DNA of 64,000 bases from Clostridia bacterium (GCA_030524345.1 JAUNGP010000010.1:1-64000); one strand, 5' to 3'; shown: positions 26,232 to 35,079, numbered from the stretch's first letter. Notes: generated by a model from the sequence alone, not told the origin. Program-made: numbers and translations.

Positions 26232-27164
26232 ATGAAAAATAAACAAATTGATATATTGAAAGGAATGGGAGCAATTTTAGTTGTTATTGGCCATTTAGTG
26301 CCGGCAAGTGGAAACATAAAAATATGCTTATATGCATTTCACATGCCATTATTTTTCTTTTTATCAGGATTTTTATTTAACACAAAAAAGGACTTTAAGA
26401 CTTATTTAAAAAGTAACTTAAAATCACTTATATTACCATATTTTATATTTAACATCATTTCACTTGTATTGAATTTAGACCTTATATTTCAAAATCACTT
26501 CAGCATTTTGCAAATTCTTGATAATATATTTTTTTATAATAGCAAAGTGGCATGGAATTCATCTCTTTGGTTTTTTATAGTGTTATTTATGACAAAATTA
26601 CTTTTTTATATCTTTAGTAAATTATGTAAAACCTCAGTTAAAAAGTTATTTGTTTTAGTCATTGTAACGTTGACCTTGGGAATTGTCTTAAATATTTTTC
26701 ATATAAACTTACACTTTGGAATATCTATTATTCCTTTTTCCATTACTTTCTTTTATATAGGATATTTATCAAAAGAATTGAAGCTTTTGGAGAAAATGCA
26801 ATTCAATTTAAAAACAGTATTAATTACAATACCACTATGTATTCTAGGTATTGTATCTTCGCTATATAATACAAGAGTTAATATGTCTACAAACATATAC
26901 AACAATTATTTACTATTTTTTATCAATGCAATAATTGGAATATACATTTGTATACAATGTTCTATTGTATTAAAAAACAGTAAACTATTAAGTATCTATG
27001 CTCATCTTTCAATGATCATGTTTAGCACACAAAGGTTATTATTTAAATTCTATCCTTTTCATATAGAAAATCACTATATATTTGCTATTATACTAACTTT
27101 GGCCTTATATCTTTTATATGATATCATACAAAAAAAATTCAAACAAAAGAGTGAGATAAAATAA
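26232..27164 (+). CDS. Acyltransferase 3 family membrane protein
   Basis: 310 residues. The start is ATG 26232 after GGAGG (26222-26226). The protein opens with QIDILKGMGAILVVIGH, the family signature with its catalytic-region histidine, followed by FHMPLFFFLSGFLF in the second helix; about ten membrane helices follow. Members transfer acetyl or succinyl groups to extracellular polysaccharides, lipids or peptidoglycan. The gene is read away from the lipid operon, divergent from its promoter, and converges on the cytidylyltransferase gene. The substrate could be teichoic acid or the lipid product of its neighbours. Confidence 0.85.
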   Translation: MKNKQIDILKGMGAILVVIGHLVPASGNIKICLYAFHMPLFFFLSGFLFNTKKDFKTYLKSNLKSLILPYFIFNIISLVLNLDLIFQNHFSILQILDNIFFYNSKVAWNSSLWFFIVLFMTKLLFYIFSKLCKTSVKKLFVLVIVTLTLGIVLNIFHINLHFGISIIPFSITFFYIGYLSKELKLLEKMQFNLKTVLITIPLCILGIVSSLYNTRVNMSTNIYNNYLLFFINAIIGIYICIQCSIVLKNSKLLSIYAHLSMIMFSTQRLLFKFYPFHIENHYIFAIILTLALYLLYDIIQKKFKQKSEIK

Positions 27165-27174
27165 TTTCTCACTC
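27149..27174 (-). terminator. Terminator between convergent genes
   Basis: GAGTGAGA (27149-27156) pairs with TCTCACTC (27167-27174). On the minus strand a T-rich run follows, so it fits the cytidylyltransferase gene, whose stop lies in the stem. Confidence 0.6.
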
Positions 27175-27849
27175 TCTATTGATCAAATTTTTAAAAAGTT
27201 CTAAATCTTCCCTATACGTTATTTTAATATTATACTCTGAGCCCTTAAAAAAGTTCAACTTTTTTCCCATCTTAATCATTAAGTCTGCCGTTGTAGACAA
27301 TCCTTCAAAATCAATACTCTTAGCATATTCATATGCCTTTTTGATATCTCCATAATGAAATATTTGAGGCGTTTGTAATCTCATTAAATTCGTTCTTTCA
27401 ATAATCCTATTTTCATCTTTTGTTACCACAACCTCTGGACATTCTATATAGCTGACTGCATTTCCTTTTTCTCCACACAGTTCAATTCCTGTATCAATCA
27501 CTTGATTATTTACAAGTGGTCTATTTCCAGCATGCACTACTATCATATCATTATCTGAAACGATACCATTCAGTTTATCAATACAGTTACTAATAGACTC
27601 TGGCTGTGTTCTTCCTCCCTGTACAATGTATTCTAATTTTGTAATATGATATTCTTCTTTATATGCTAAAACTTGTTCTTCATATCCCTTAAGACAAGCT
27701 ACAATAATTTTATCTATATTTTCGTTATTTTGAAATTTTTCTAACGTATAAATGCTAATTGGTTTGTTATCTACTTGTATAAATTGTTTTGGTACATTAC
27801 TTTTAAATCTCGTTCCAATCCCACCAATTGTTATTAATGCAATTACCAT
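27169..27849 (-). CDS. Cytidylyltransferase, TarI/IspD family
   Basis: 226 residues, the usual size of the family that links CTP to a polyol or methylerythritol phosphate. The N-terminal loop reads ITIGGIGTRFKSNVPKQF (family AAGxGxRxxxxxPKQF), with VQGGRTQPESI, VHAGNRPLV and MRLQTPQIF following. The first motif has TIGG for the usual AAG. Because it lies 8 bp upstream of nothing but downstream of a TagF-like gene in one operon, teichoic-acid polyol activation (ribitol-5-phosphate, TarI type) fits better than isoprenoid IspD; the two cannot be separated by motif alone. AGGTGA precedes ATG 27849. Confidence 0.75.
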   Translation of the reverse strand: MVIALITIGGIGTRFKSNVPKQFIQVDNKPISIYTLEKFQNNENIDKIIVACLKGYEEQVLAYKEEYHITKLEYIVQGGRTQPESISNCIDKLNGIVSDNDMIVVHAGNRPLVNNQVIDTGIELCGEKGNAVSYIECPEVVVTKDENRIIERTNLMRLQTPQIFHYGDIKKAYEYAKSIDFEGLSTTADLMIKMGKKLNFFKGSEYNIKITYREDLELFKNLINRE

Positions 27850-27857
27850 ACTTTCAC

Positions 27858-29195
27858 CTACTTTTTAAACACTTTATTTATCTTTCTAACTTTCTCTAAA
27901 AATCTCCATCCTTTAGAATTAAACACTTTTTCTAAAGTATCATTTAGACCATTAATTGTTGCATCCTTATCTCTTATCTCTCTTTTTCTTTCATTTAGCT
28001 CACTAGTAAGTTCTTTTACTTCTTTTTCTAATAATATTTCATTGTCCGTATAATGTACTAAATTCTTTTTTAGCTGATTACCATCAAATAAGAAATTACA
28101 TATTTCTTTACACCCACCATCTTGTAACTCTCCAAACCATAAGTTTCTTTTTTCTTTTCTTTCATTTTCAAATTCATTATTTGCTTGAAAACTTTCTTCA
28201 ATAGATAGAAGCAATCTATCTATATCACATACTCTATATCCTGGCATCCAAAAATCAGAATTATTAAATGTAATTCCCCTATTCTTTTTATAATCTTCAA
28301 TATCATTTACAAGATAAATAACTGGTTTATTTAAAAATACAAATTCAATACCAAGTGAAGAATAATCAGTTATCATAAGATCTGCAGCATTCATAATTTC
28401 ATTTAAAGTAATATTTTTTTCTGTTAATATACTATCCTTTATGATTTTAACATTATCATTTTCTAAATAATTCATATTTAACTCTTCACTAGGATGTTTT
28501 TTTATACAAAGTAAATAATTATTTTTCCTAAGGTATTTAAATAATTTTTCTTCATCATATGTTTTTAAATTAAATAGATTCTCTTTGTTAACATCTGTTT
28601 CTTGCTCTCTTCCACATCCTTTTCGGAAAGTAGGCATATAATAAATTACTTTACTATATTTACTAACATCTAAATTTAGAACTTTATCTAAATTTTGTTT
28701 TGCGTGAGAATAAACAAAATAATCCAGTTTGGGATATCCTAAACTGACTGTTCTATTATAATTGATATTGAATCTAGTAGCAAAAATCACACGCCAAAAA
28801 TCAGAAGGAACGACTATATAATCAATTCTTTTTCTTAAGTCATCGTACCAATTTCGATCTGACTCATTCATATGATCTGATAAGTTTCCAATATGTTTAG
28901 AACTAATACCATGCCATAGCTCAACATATATAGACTTATCATTTCTTTCTCCAGTGATATTACAATGTGTAGAAAAAAATACATCTGTTGTTTTAGTATA
29001 TTCAAAATATTCTTCTGTTCCAATTTTATATGCCTCAATATTGGCATCATTTAATTTTTTTAACATTTCATCTGATTTTACAGCCCATGCAAAATTCATT
29101 TGATCGCCATATCTTTTCTTCATATATTCATATAATGGCTTCGCATTACTTGAAAAATCAGGGAAACTACAAAATGTAATATTTAATTTTCCCAT
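27858..29195 (-). CDS. CDP-glycerol/ribitol glycerophosphotransferase-like protein (TagF/TarL family)
   Basis: 445 residues. The family pattern is visible as VELWHG (the catalytic-region histidine), YIVVPSDFW, YMPTFRKG, IKKHPSEE and LMITDYSSLGIEFVFLNKPVIYL, the last being the classic C-terminal block of teichoic-acid polymerases. The last 60 residues form a heptad coiled coil ending in SKGWRFLEK, a tail often found on bacterial surface glycosyltransferases. Such enzymes add glycerol- or ribitol-phosphate units from the CDP form to wall polymers at the inner membrane face. The cytidylyltransferase in the same operon would supply the CDP-polyol. No membrane-spanning segment is present. Confidence 0.82.
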   Translation of the reverse strand: MGKLNITFCSFPDFSSNAKPLYEYMKKRYGDQMNFAWAVKSDEMLKKLNDANIEAYKIGTEEYFEYTKTTDVFFSTHCNITGERNDKSIYVELWHGISSKHIGNLSDHMNESDRNWYDDLRKRIDYIVVPSDFWRVIFATRFNINYNRTVSLGYPKLDYFVYSHAKQNLDKVLNLDVSKYSKVIYYMPTFRKGCGREQETDVNKENLFNLKTYDEEKLFKYLRKNNYLLCIKKHPSEELNMNYLENDNVKIIKDSILTEKNITLNEIMNAADLMITDYSSLGIEFVFLNKPVIYLVNDIEDYKKNRGITFNNSDFWMPGYRVCDIDRLLLSIEESFQANNEFENERKEKRNLWFGELQDGGCKEICNFLFDGNQLKKNLVHYTDNEILLEKEVKELTSELNERKREIRDKDATINGLNDTLEKVFNSKGWRFLEKVRKINKVFKK

Positions 29196-29265
29196 AAAAA
29201 AACTCCCATAAATATTGCAATTTCATATAACTGATATATAATTGCAAGTGATATAACACATTGCT

Positions 29266-29295
29266 ATTATATAATACTTTACATTCCATTGTCAA
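29266..29295 (-). promoter_or_regulatory. Sigma-A promoter of the TagF-TarI pair
   Basis: On minus, TTGACA (29295-29290), 18 bp and TATAAT (29271-29266), both perfect hexamers, 70 bp before the start at 29195. Confidence 0.8.
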
Positions 29296-29311
29296 TATTT
29301 AGGGAAACTTG

Positions 29312-29782
29312 TTATTTGATAATATCATATAGCTTTCCGTCAATTACATCCAGTAATTCTTGAACTTTTACTTCAACTTGATATCCAATTTTTCCAGCAC
29401 TAAAAATAATTGTATCAAAATTTTCTGCAGATATATCAACTACTGTAATATATTTTTTCTTCATTCCAATTGGAGAACATCCTCCATGAACATATCCAGT
29501 AATAGGAAGTAGTTCTTTTAACTTTACCATTTCTATAGACTTTTCTCCAACACTTGTAGCTGCTTTTTTTAGATCAAGTTCACCACTTACAGGTACCATA
29601 AACACATAATATGTTTTAGATTTGCTTACAGTCACCAAAGTTTTAAAAACCTGATTCTCATTTTGGTTTAACACCTCTGCTACGTCCACTCCACTAATAG
29701 CACCCGAATTTTTATAACTATAACTTTGATACCCAATATTCATTTTATCTAAAATTCTCATTACATTTGTTTTATAGTCCAT
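29312..29782 (-). CDS. ybaK: Cys-tRNA(Pro)/aminoacyl-tRNA deacylase, YbaK/EbsC family
   Basis: 156 residues, the normal family size. Conserved blocks are the N-terminal HGVDVAEVL equivalent (SGVDVAEVLN), QVFKTLVT, a lysine-rich KAATSVGEKSIEM stretch, and GYVHGGCSPIGMKKK, the YbaK signature. The enzyme removes cysteine wrongly attached to tRNA-Pro. It lies 2 bp after the CYTH protein gene in a run of small genes (29312-31322) with no obvious shared theme. Confidence 0.9.
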   Translation of the reverse strand: MDYKTNVMRILDKMNIGYQSYSYKNSGAISGVDVAEVLNQNENQVFKTLVTVSKSKTYYVFMVPVSGELDLKKAATSVGEKSIEMVKLKELLPITGYVHGGCSPIGMKKKYITVVDISAENFDTIIFSAGKIGYQVEVKVQELLDVIDGKLYDIIK

Positions 29783-29784
29783 AT

Positions 29785-30408
29785 TTACTCCTTAGGTATA
29801 CCAAATCTAGCTAAACTTCCGTTTTTATACCTTTCATCGCCAGTTACATCTTTAATAACAAAGCTTGGTTCTATATATTTTTTAGCTTCTTCTTCACTTG
29901 CAAATTCTATTTCCATATATGCAAGGCTTTGTAGTTCATCTGCAAATATATCAATTGCAGTGATAACGCCATCATCATTTACATATTGATATCTAGTCTT
30001 ATGTATCGTAATAGCATTATCAGCTCTTTTACTATATAAATATTCATATTCTTCTTTGGTAATTTCTGTCTCAAGTTCATTTCTTATAAGTCCATCAGAA
30101 GACATATTCGATTTCATAGTACAAGTATACATTTGTCCATCATTAATTTTCCTCACTCTAATTTCAGGAGAAAAAGATATATAGGTCTGTTCAATCACAT
30201 ATTTTTCTGCATTATTAAAATTCATATTGATTTCATCTGCATCAATCAACCATTTTCTTTCAATTTCTTTATCATCTAAATTAATCTTTGCAAGTGCTAT
30301 TTTATAATCATACTGCTTTTTTAGTTTGAAACCACTCCAAATAGAAAGAATCATTAAAATAACACAAACGATTATCATAATCCCCTTTTTTACATTTTCC
30401 TTTTCCAT
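29785..30408 (-). CDS. Membrane-anchored CYTH-domain protein
   Basis: 207 residues. A membrane helix (about 8-26) is followed by a CYTH domain from about residue 46, seen as EIERKWL (the ExExK triphosphate-site signature), then EQTYIS, EIRVRKI, a charged strand with RNELETEI, and ELQSLAYMEIEF near the end. CYTH enzymes are thiamine-triphosphatases, adenylyl cyclases or inorganic-triphosphatases, using metal in a tunnel of acid and base residues. Membrane anchoring with the domain on the outer or inner side is not settled by sequence. A second CYTH domain occurs in this window at 36530-37690. Confidence 0.8.
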   Translation of the reverse strand: MEKENVKKGIMIIVCVILMILSIWSGFKLKKQYDYKIALAKINLDDKEIERKWLIDADEINMNFNNAEKYVIEQTYISFSPEIRVRKINDGQMYTCTMKSNMSSDGLIRNELETEITKEEYEYLYSKRADNAITIHKTRYQYVNDDGVITAIDIFADELQSLAYMEIEFASEEEAKKYIEPSFVIKDVTGDERYKNGSLARFGIPKE

Positions 30409-30430
30409 AACTCCTCCTCAGACTATTCTA

Positions 30431-30910
30431 TCATGATATCTCTTTATTTACTATATGCACAGGAAGATTCTTTCCAAAAGCCTCTTTAATTAGTCTTGGT
30501 CTTATATCAAATTCATTTAATTTGTCGATATCGATCCATTCAAAACTTAGTTCTTTATTAGGTTCTACACATTTTAACGTATCTTCTATCTTTTTATCAT
30601 TCTCATTTACAAATTCTACTTGGTAAACAGTCATAAGTTCATGATATTTATTTCCTTTCATAGCAAAGAAATTCTCAATATATGCAAACTCTTTGACAAT
30701 TTCTATTTCTTTTCCCATCTCTTCCATAATTTCTCTTTTAATTGTGTTTACCGAATCTTCTCCTATTTTTACTCTTCCACCGATCAAAGCATAATAATCA
30801 TTTTTAGGACTTTTATGAAATAACACCCTATGATTATGAATCACAATTCCTGCAGCCCTAACATTTAATTTATAATCTCCTACATTTACCGTCAAATCTA
30901 AATTTTCCAT
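30431..30910 (-). CDS. Nudix hydrolase
   Basis: 159 residues. The Nudix box is present as G-G-R-V-K-I-G-E-D, six residues, then KREIMEEMG, so all catalytic glutamates are in place (about residues 43-66). The protein hydrolyses a nucleoside diphosphate linked to another moiety; the substrate is not told. LSFEWIDIDKLNEFDIRP near the end is typical of general housekeeping Nudix proteins. It lies between the CYTH and ASCH genes. Confidence 0.9.
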   Translation of the reverse strand: MENLDLTVNVGDYKLNVRAAGIVIHNHRVLFHKSPKNDYYALIGGRVKIGEDSVNTIKREIMEEMGKEIEIVKEFAYIENFFAMKGNKYHELMTVYQVEFVNENDKKIEDTLKCVEPNKELSFEWIDIDKLNEFDIRPRLIKEAFGKNLPVHIVNKEIS

Positions 30911-30926
30911 CTACAAAACACTCCTT

Positions 30927-31322
30927 TTATTCATGATAATTCCAAATTCCTAAATGGCCTTTTACTATTTCAGAACGATTCACTATCTTTATATTTTCTA
31001 AAATCCAAGCATACCTCCCCTCTTCATAAATACCACATATGTATTCTTGATGATTATTTTTCATATTCTCTACAAAATTCTTATCCATATAGATGCAATC
31101 AACAAGTTCACATGAACAAATTATTTTACCATAATTCATATTCTTATCACTTACAAGTCCCATAATTTCTTGATTTTCTCTCCACATCTTAGGTATTTTT
31201 GTAGTGCTTGCATGTATATACAGTTCTCCTCTATAATTTGTTTTCCAACTTCTTGTTTCAACTCTTTTTTTCCCTTCCTTTATCAAAGTTGCAAATGGTT
31301 CTGTCAGACTAATTACTTTCAT
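30927..31322 (-). CDS. ASCH-domain protein
   Basis: 131 residues. The domain begins MKVISLTEPFATLIKEGKK and continues ETRSWKTNYRGELYIHA, the ASCH/PUA-like signature with its conserved ETR-W and the strand before the basic groove. The fold binds RNA or modified nucleosides, for example in EVE/ASCH nucleases that cleave acetylcytidine. Family assignment is firm and function unknown. Confidence 0.85.
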   Translation of the reverse strand: MKVISLTEPFATLIKEGKKRVETRSWKTNYRGELYIHASTTKIPKMWRENQEIMGLVSDKNMNYGKIICSCELVDCIYMDKNFVENMKNNHQEYICGIYEEGRYAWILENIKIVNRSEIVKGHLGIWNYHE

Positions 31323-31342
31323 ATTTTAATCCCTCCAAATAG

Positions 31343-31369
31343 AAAAAATGGAAGGTATATACCTTCCAT
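31343..31369 (-). terminator. rpsO terminator
   Basis: ATGGAAGGT (31348-31356) pairs with ACCTTCCAT (31361-31369). On the minus strand a run of six T follows, directly after the rpsO stop. Confidence 0.85.
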
Positions 31370-31374
31370 CTATA

Positions 31375-31638
31375 TTACTTTCTAAGTCCAAGTTTTGCTA
31401 TGATATCTCTATATCTTTCAACATCTTTTCCTTCTAAGTATCTAAGTAATCTTTTTCTTTTACCAACCATGATTAAAAGTCCACGTCTAGAATGTTCATC
31501 TTTTTTATGTACTTTTAAATGCTCAGTTAACTCATTGATTCTTTCAGTTAGAAGTGCAATTTGTACTTCTGCAGAACCAGTATCGTTAGCTTCTCTTGCA
31601 TAAGTTGATAAAATTTCTGCTTTTCTTTCTTTAGTCAC
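31375..31638 (-). CDS. rpsO: 30S ribosomal protein S15
   Basis: 87 residues, typical length. The start is GTG 31638, eight bases after AGGAGGG. Signatures are [18 protein letters not shown] and [19 protein letters not shown]15 binds the central 16S junction and, in many bacteria, its own leader; the roughly 120 bp upstream to the M23 peptidase gene hold room for such a leader but I cannot fold it confidently. Confidence 0.97.
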   Translation of the reverse strand: MTKERKAEILSTYAREANDTGSAEVQIALLTERINELTEHLKVHKKDEHSRRGLLIMVGKRKRLLRYLEGKDVERYRDIIAKLGLRK

Positions 31639-31761
31639 TTGAAATTCCCTCCTTTTTTATTTACTTGCCTAAAGCTAAGATAAAACACGAGGTCATGTAT
31701 TTTCTGAGCCATAGGTGTTATATAAACTGCAAATAGCATGTTTATTTCAAAATTATCATTA

Positions 31762-32757
31762 TTATTTACCCGCGATATATGGATATGGGTTAACAGATAT
31801 ACCATTTAATTTTACCTCAAAATGTAAGTGAGGTCCTGTAGCCCAACCTGTTTCTCCAACAGCTGCAATTGTTTCACCTTCTGAAACGACCTGACCTGCT
31901 GTAACATATAATGCACTACAATGGGCATATAACGTTATCATACCATCGCCATGGTTTATCTTAATACAATTACCATAACCTGTAGCATCCCATCCTGCAA
32001 ATATTACGGTACCTGTTCTATAAGCATAAATTGGGTTACCTGCTGGTCCACCTAAATCAATACCTTTATGTCCATAATATTCGCCATATCCACAGTTAAT
32101 TCTTCTATTGACTGTAGGCCATACACCATCTCCTGTAGCAATTACATTAATATCTCCACTATAAGTAGTGGTAACAGGAGTATAAGCTGGTGTCTCTTCC
32201 ACTACTGGAATTTCTATTGGTTTATTTCTATCTACTATATCTTTTAATATAGCATCTGCTCTTTCAATTGTTGTTGTTTCTCCTAATTCAGAAACTTTTT
32301 CCATGTTAACTTCAGTATCTAGACTTTCTACTTCGGCCTTTAAGCTTTCAGCATATTTGTTAGCTTCGTCCTCTGTTGAGAAAGTCATTTTATTTTCGCC
32401 ATCAACTGCAACATTATAAATCGTATATTCAGTTTTTATCTCAGCTCTTAAATTAGTATATATATTTTGTTCTGAAAGTAATGAGTCCCTTATATAACTT
32501 GTTTCAAAACTAGGCTCACTTTCTAAGTATACCTTAACATTCGGATCAATGTTTTGTTTCTCAGTTACTAAGTCATTATATACTTCATCGAATTGTTGCT
32601 CGTTAGAAAAATAACCTATAAACCTACCATTAATATATGTTTTCACAGCTGGTTTATATGTATTTAATATTGTTATTACAACAGCACAGAATATTAAAGC
32701 GAGTGTTACTATTGTAAAGAACAAAAATCTTAGCGTACTGAGCACACTTTTCTTTCC
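31762..32757 (-). CDS. M23-family peptidoglycan endopeptidase with transmembrane anchor
   Basis: 331 residues from ATG 32757, preceded at some distance by AAGGAAGG; a TTG farther up would add 13 unrelated residues. A membrane helix (about 7-29) is followed by an extracytoplasmic helical/strand region (30-185), a Pro/Thr linker (185-205) and a C-terminal LytM/M23 domain. The zinc ligands are visible in GHKGIDL (H-x3-D) and in the later PHLHFEV (H-x-H); LYAHCS holds a further conserved histidine. It cleaves peptide cross-links in the wall. Similar M23 proteins serve in growth or sporulation engulfment; which one this is cannot be told. Confidence 0.88.
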   Translation of the reverse strand, partial: GKKSVLSTLRFLFFTIVTLALIFCAVVITILNTYKPAVKTYINGRFIGYFSNEQQFDEVYNDLVTEKQNIDPNVKVYLESEPSFETSYIRDSLLSEQNIYTNLRAEIKTEYTIYNVAVDGENKMTFSTEDEANKYAESLKAEVESLDTEVNMEKVSELGETTTIERADAILKDIVDRNKPIEIPVVEETPAYTPVTTTYSGDINVIATGDGVWPTVNRRINCGYGEYYGHKGIDLGGPAGNPIYAYRTGTVIFAGWDATGYGNCIKINHGDGMITLYAHCSALYVTAGQVVSEGETIAAVGETGWATGPHLHFEVKLNGISVNPYPYIAGK

Positions 32758-32800
32758 CATAATTAAAATTTGCACCTTCCTTTTTAGGTCATACAATTAT

Positions 32801-32829
32801 ATTATAGCATTTTATATTCAATTTGTCAA
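32801..32829 (-). promoter_or_regulatory. Sigma-A promoter of the M23 peptidase gene
   Basis: On minus, TTGACA (32829-32824), 17 bp ending in TGC and TATAAT (32806-32801). Confidence 0.8.
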
Positions 32830-33066
32830 ATAATTACTATTCTCATGTAATATTTGACTACTATAAAAGCAGGCTTATTCTATCATACCATTTAAAATAT
32901 GTCAAGAAAATTTCACTTTTTTTACACTTAGTCACTTTTGCTTAACATTTAAATATTTACAACCTTATTAACTATACCATACTATAAAATATATTTTTTA
33001 TCAATACTTTTATACCACTTTTTAAATTTTTTGTCTAATTTTTAATATATTATATTATGTCCCCTA
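32830..33066. other. AT-rich divergent intergenic stretch
   Basis: The roughly 390 bp between the divergent starts at 32757 and 33144 hold one promoter on each strand (32801-32829 minus and 33067-33095 plus). Between the promoters I see nothing but AT-rich DNA. Confidence 0.6.
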
Positions 33067-33095
33067 TTGTACTTTTGTGTAAATTATAGTATAAT
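33067..33095 (+). promoter_or_regulatory. Sigma-A promoter of the nfeD-SPFH pair
   Basis: TTGTAC (33067-33072), 17 bp, TATAAT (33090-33095). Confidence 0.75.
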
Positions 33096-33143
33096 TATAT
33101 TGTATATAAATATATATTTTATCTCATGAAAGGAGGAATATAT

Positions 33144-33578
33144 ATGATACCCGTTTGGGCAATCTGGCTAATTATCAGTGGAGTATTTTTACTACTTGAA
33201 ATATTTACAGTATCCTTTTTAATGTTTTGGCCAGGAATAGGAGCAATTTTTGCTTTTATCACTAGCCTTATCACACCTAATATTGGTATTCAAATTGGAG
33301 TATTTACAATTTCTACAATTATTTTAATTGTATTTACTAAACCATTAACAAAAAAGTTTTTTAAAACAAAAGATTCATCAATGAATAACAATGCTATTAT
33401 AGGAAAGAAAGGCACTGTAATAAAGCCAATCAAAAATAGCCAGACAAAAGGCCAAGTAAAAGTGGATGGAGAACTTTGGTCTGCTATTATATCAGATGAT
33501 GAAAAACCATTAAAAGAAGGTGACTCAATAGTAGTCGAAAAAATTGATGGTGTAAAATTACAAGTGAAAAAAGCCTAA
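33144..33578 (+). CDS. NfeD-like membrane protein
   Basis: 144 residues from ATG 33144 (AAAGGAGG upstream). Two to three membrane helices (about 4-60) contain the motif LLEIFTVSFLMFWPGIGA typical of short NfeD proteins, and the C-terminus (85-144) is a small OB fold with IGKKGTVIKPI and GEGDSIVVEKIDG-like strands. Short NfeD proteins pair with SPFH/stomatin proteins, as here, to form membrane scaffolds; the partner gene follows 29 bp on. No protease domain is present. Confidence 0.88.
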   Translation: MIPVWAIWLIISGVFLLLEIFTVSFLMFWPGIGAIFAFITSLITPNIGIQIGVFTISTIILIVFTKPLTKKFFKTKDSSMNNNAIIGKKGTVIKPIKNSQTKGQVKVDGELWSAIISDDEKPLKEGDSIVVEKIDGVKLQVKKA

Positions 33579-33607
33579 ATCAATCAGTATATGAAGGAGG
33601 AAAAAGC

Positions 33608-34543
33608 ATGATATATTTTTTTATTATTATTATCGTACTAGGACTCATTATTGCAGCAGCTTCAATTAAGGTAGTTAGACAATCAGAAGTTAGAATTATT
33701 GAACGTTTTGGTAAATATAACTATACAGCTGAAGCAGGTCTTAATTTTATTCTACCATTTGCAGATAAAGTAAGAGCTGTAGTAAGCCTAAAGCAGCAAA
33801 CAATGGATGTAACACCACAAAGTGTTATTACAAAAGATAACGTAACAATAACCATTGATACAGTTGTATTCTATCAAATCATGGATCCAGTAAAAGCTGT
33901 CTATGAAATTGAAAGTTTACAAAAAGGTATTGCATACATTGCAATTACTACAATTCGTGATATTGTTGGTAAAATGGATTTAGATGCTACATTTAGTTCC
34001 AGAGATGCTATCAATACGCAATTAAGAGATGTACTAGATGAAGCTACAGATAAGTGGGGATGTAAAGTTGATCGTGTAGAAATTAAAGACATTAAACCAC
34101 CAGCAGATATTCGTGATGCAATGGAAAAACAAATGAATGCAGAAAGAAATAAAAGAGCTATTATCTTAGAGGCAGAAGGTAAACGTCAAGCTGATATTAC
34201 CCTTGCAGAAGGTAATAAACAAGCTACTATTTTAAATGCAGAGGCCGAACGTGAATCTAATATTAGACGTGCACAAGGTGTAAGGGAAGCAAAAATATTA
34301 GAAGCTGAAGGTAATGCAGAAGCTATTAAAAAGGTTGCTGATGCAAAGGCAGAAGAAATTAAACTTGTATATTCTGCTATTATGGATACAAAACCTGATC
34401 AAAATCTAGTAGCTCTTAAATCTCTAGAAGCCCTAGAGAAAATATCTCAAGGAAGTGCAAACAAAGTATTTATTCCATTTGATACGACTAAGGCTATGGG
34501 TTCTTTAGGTGCTGCAACAGAACTTTTAAAAGGTGACAAATAA
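33608..34543 (+). CDS. SPFH/Band 7 (stomatin-like, QmcA type) protein
   Basis: 311 residues. A single N-terminal helix (about 2-20) precedes the Band 7 domain (21-190), with the signatures RIIERFGKYNYTAEAGLNFI, MDVTPQSVITKDNVT and IRDIVGKMDLDATFSSRD. The rest is an Ala/Glu-rich coiled coil (AERNKRAIILEAEGKRQ) used for oligomerisation. Such proteins form ring-shaped scaffolds on membranes and often travel with NfeD. AAGGAGG precedes ATG 33608. Confidence 0.93.
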   Translation: MIYFFIIIIVLGLIIAAASIKVVRQSEVRIIERFGKYNYTAEAGLNFILPFADKVRAVVSLKQQTMDVTPQSVITKDNVTITIDTVVFYQIMDPVKAVYEIESLQKGIAYIAITTIRDIVGKMDLDATFSSRDAINTQLRDVLDEATDKWGCKVDRVEIKDIKPPADIRDAMEKQMNAERNKRAIILEAEGKRQADITLAEGNKQATILNAEAERESNIRRAQGVREAKILEAEGNAEAIKKVADAKAEEIKLVYSAIMDTKPDQNLVALKSLEALEKISQGSANKVFIPFDTTKAMGSLGAATELLKGDK

Positions 34544-34556
34544 TAAAAATGAAAAT

Positions 34557-34595
34557 AAAACTACTGGTAATCATATATCAGTAGTTTTTATTTTT
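34557..34595 (+). terminator. Terminator of the nfeD-SPFH operon
   Basis: AAAACTACTG (34557-34566) pairs with CAGTAGTTTT (34579-34588), followed by a T-run. Confidence 0.85.
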
Positions 34596-34607
34596 ATATC
34601 TATTCAA

Positions 34608-34982
34608 TCAAGCAAAAATTGCATTTGCATTTATTTCAGATAATATAAAAACTATCAATACCATAAGAGCATATGCTATCATTCCAATCAGTCCAGATTT
34701 TAAATAATCAAATGCCATTTGTTTGTCCTTTTTTAGATTCCAAAAAAATAATATAATTCCAATTATTGGTAGTACATATGAGATCCCTCTTAATGTTGCA
34801 TTTGAATGATTCTCTTTTCCAAGACGTTTTAATACCCAAAACATTCCTACTATAAAAATAATCAAAAATGCTACTATGTTAATCATTGTATAGGCATTTG
34901 CTCTATCCGAAGACACAATAGATGGAATTGATCCAGTTGGCATACCTGTTGGTCTAGTTGTACTCATTGCATATAAATTCAT
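34608..34982 (-). CDS. Small membrane protein, unknown
   Basis: 124 residues. A Pro/Thr/Ser-rich N-terminus (about 1-28, with RPTGMPTGSIPSI) is followed by three membrane helices (33-51, 66-82 and 95-115) with a basic loop RLGKENHSNATLRG between the first two. A run of G with GGGGAG precedes ATG 34982. I do not recognise a family; the low-complexity start may face the outside or bind another protein. Confidence 0.65.
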   Translation of the reverse strand: MNLYAMSTTRPTGMPTGSIPSIVSSDRANAYTMINIVAFLIIFIVGMFWVLKRLGKENHSNATLRGISYVLPIIGIILFFWNLKKDKQMAFDYLKSGLIGMIAYALMVLIVFILSEINANAIFA

Positions 34983-35051
34983 TAGCTCCCCCCCTTTTAT
35001 ATTTTCTATTAAAACTATATTTTAAATGATTTCTCATAATTATCTTCATTT

Positions 35052-35079
35052 TGGGATATATATGTACATATATATCCCA
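35052..35079. repeat. 28-bp perfect palindrome
   Basis: TGGGATATATATGTACATATATATCCCA is a perfect inverted repeat without spacer, read here as arms TGGGATATATATGT and its complement (35052-35065 and 35066-35079). It lies just downstream of the secreted peptidase gene on minus. No T-run follows on either strand, so it may be a weak terminator or a protein-binding site. Confidence 0.8.
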
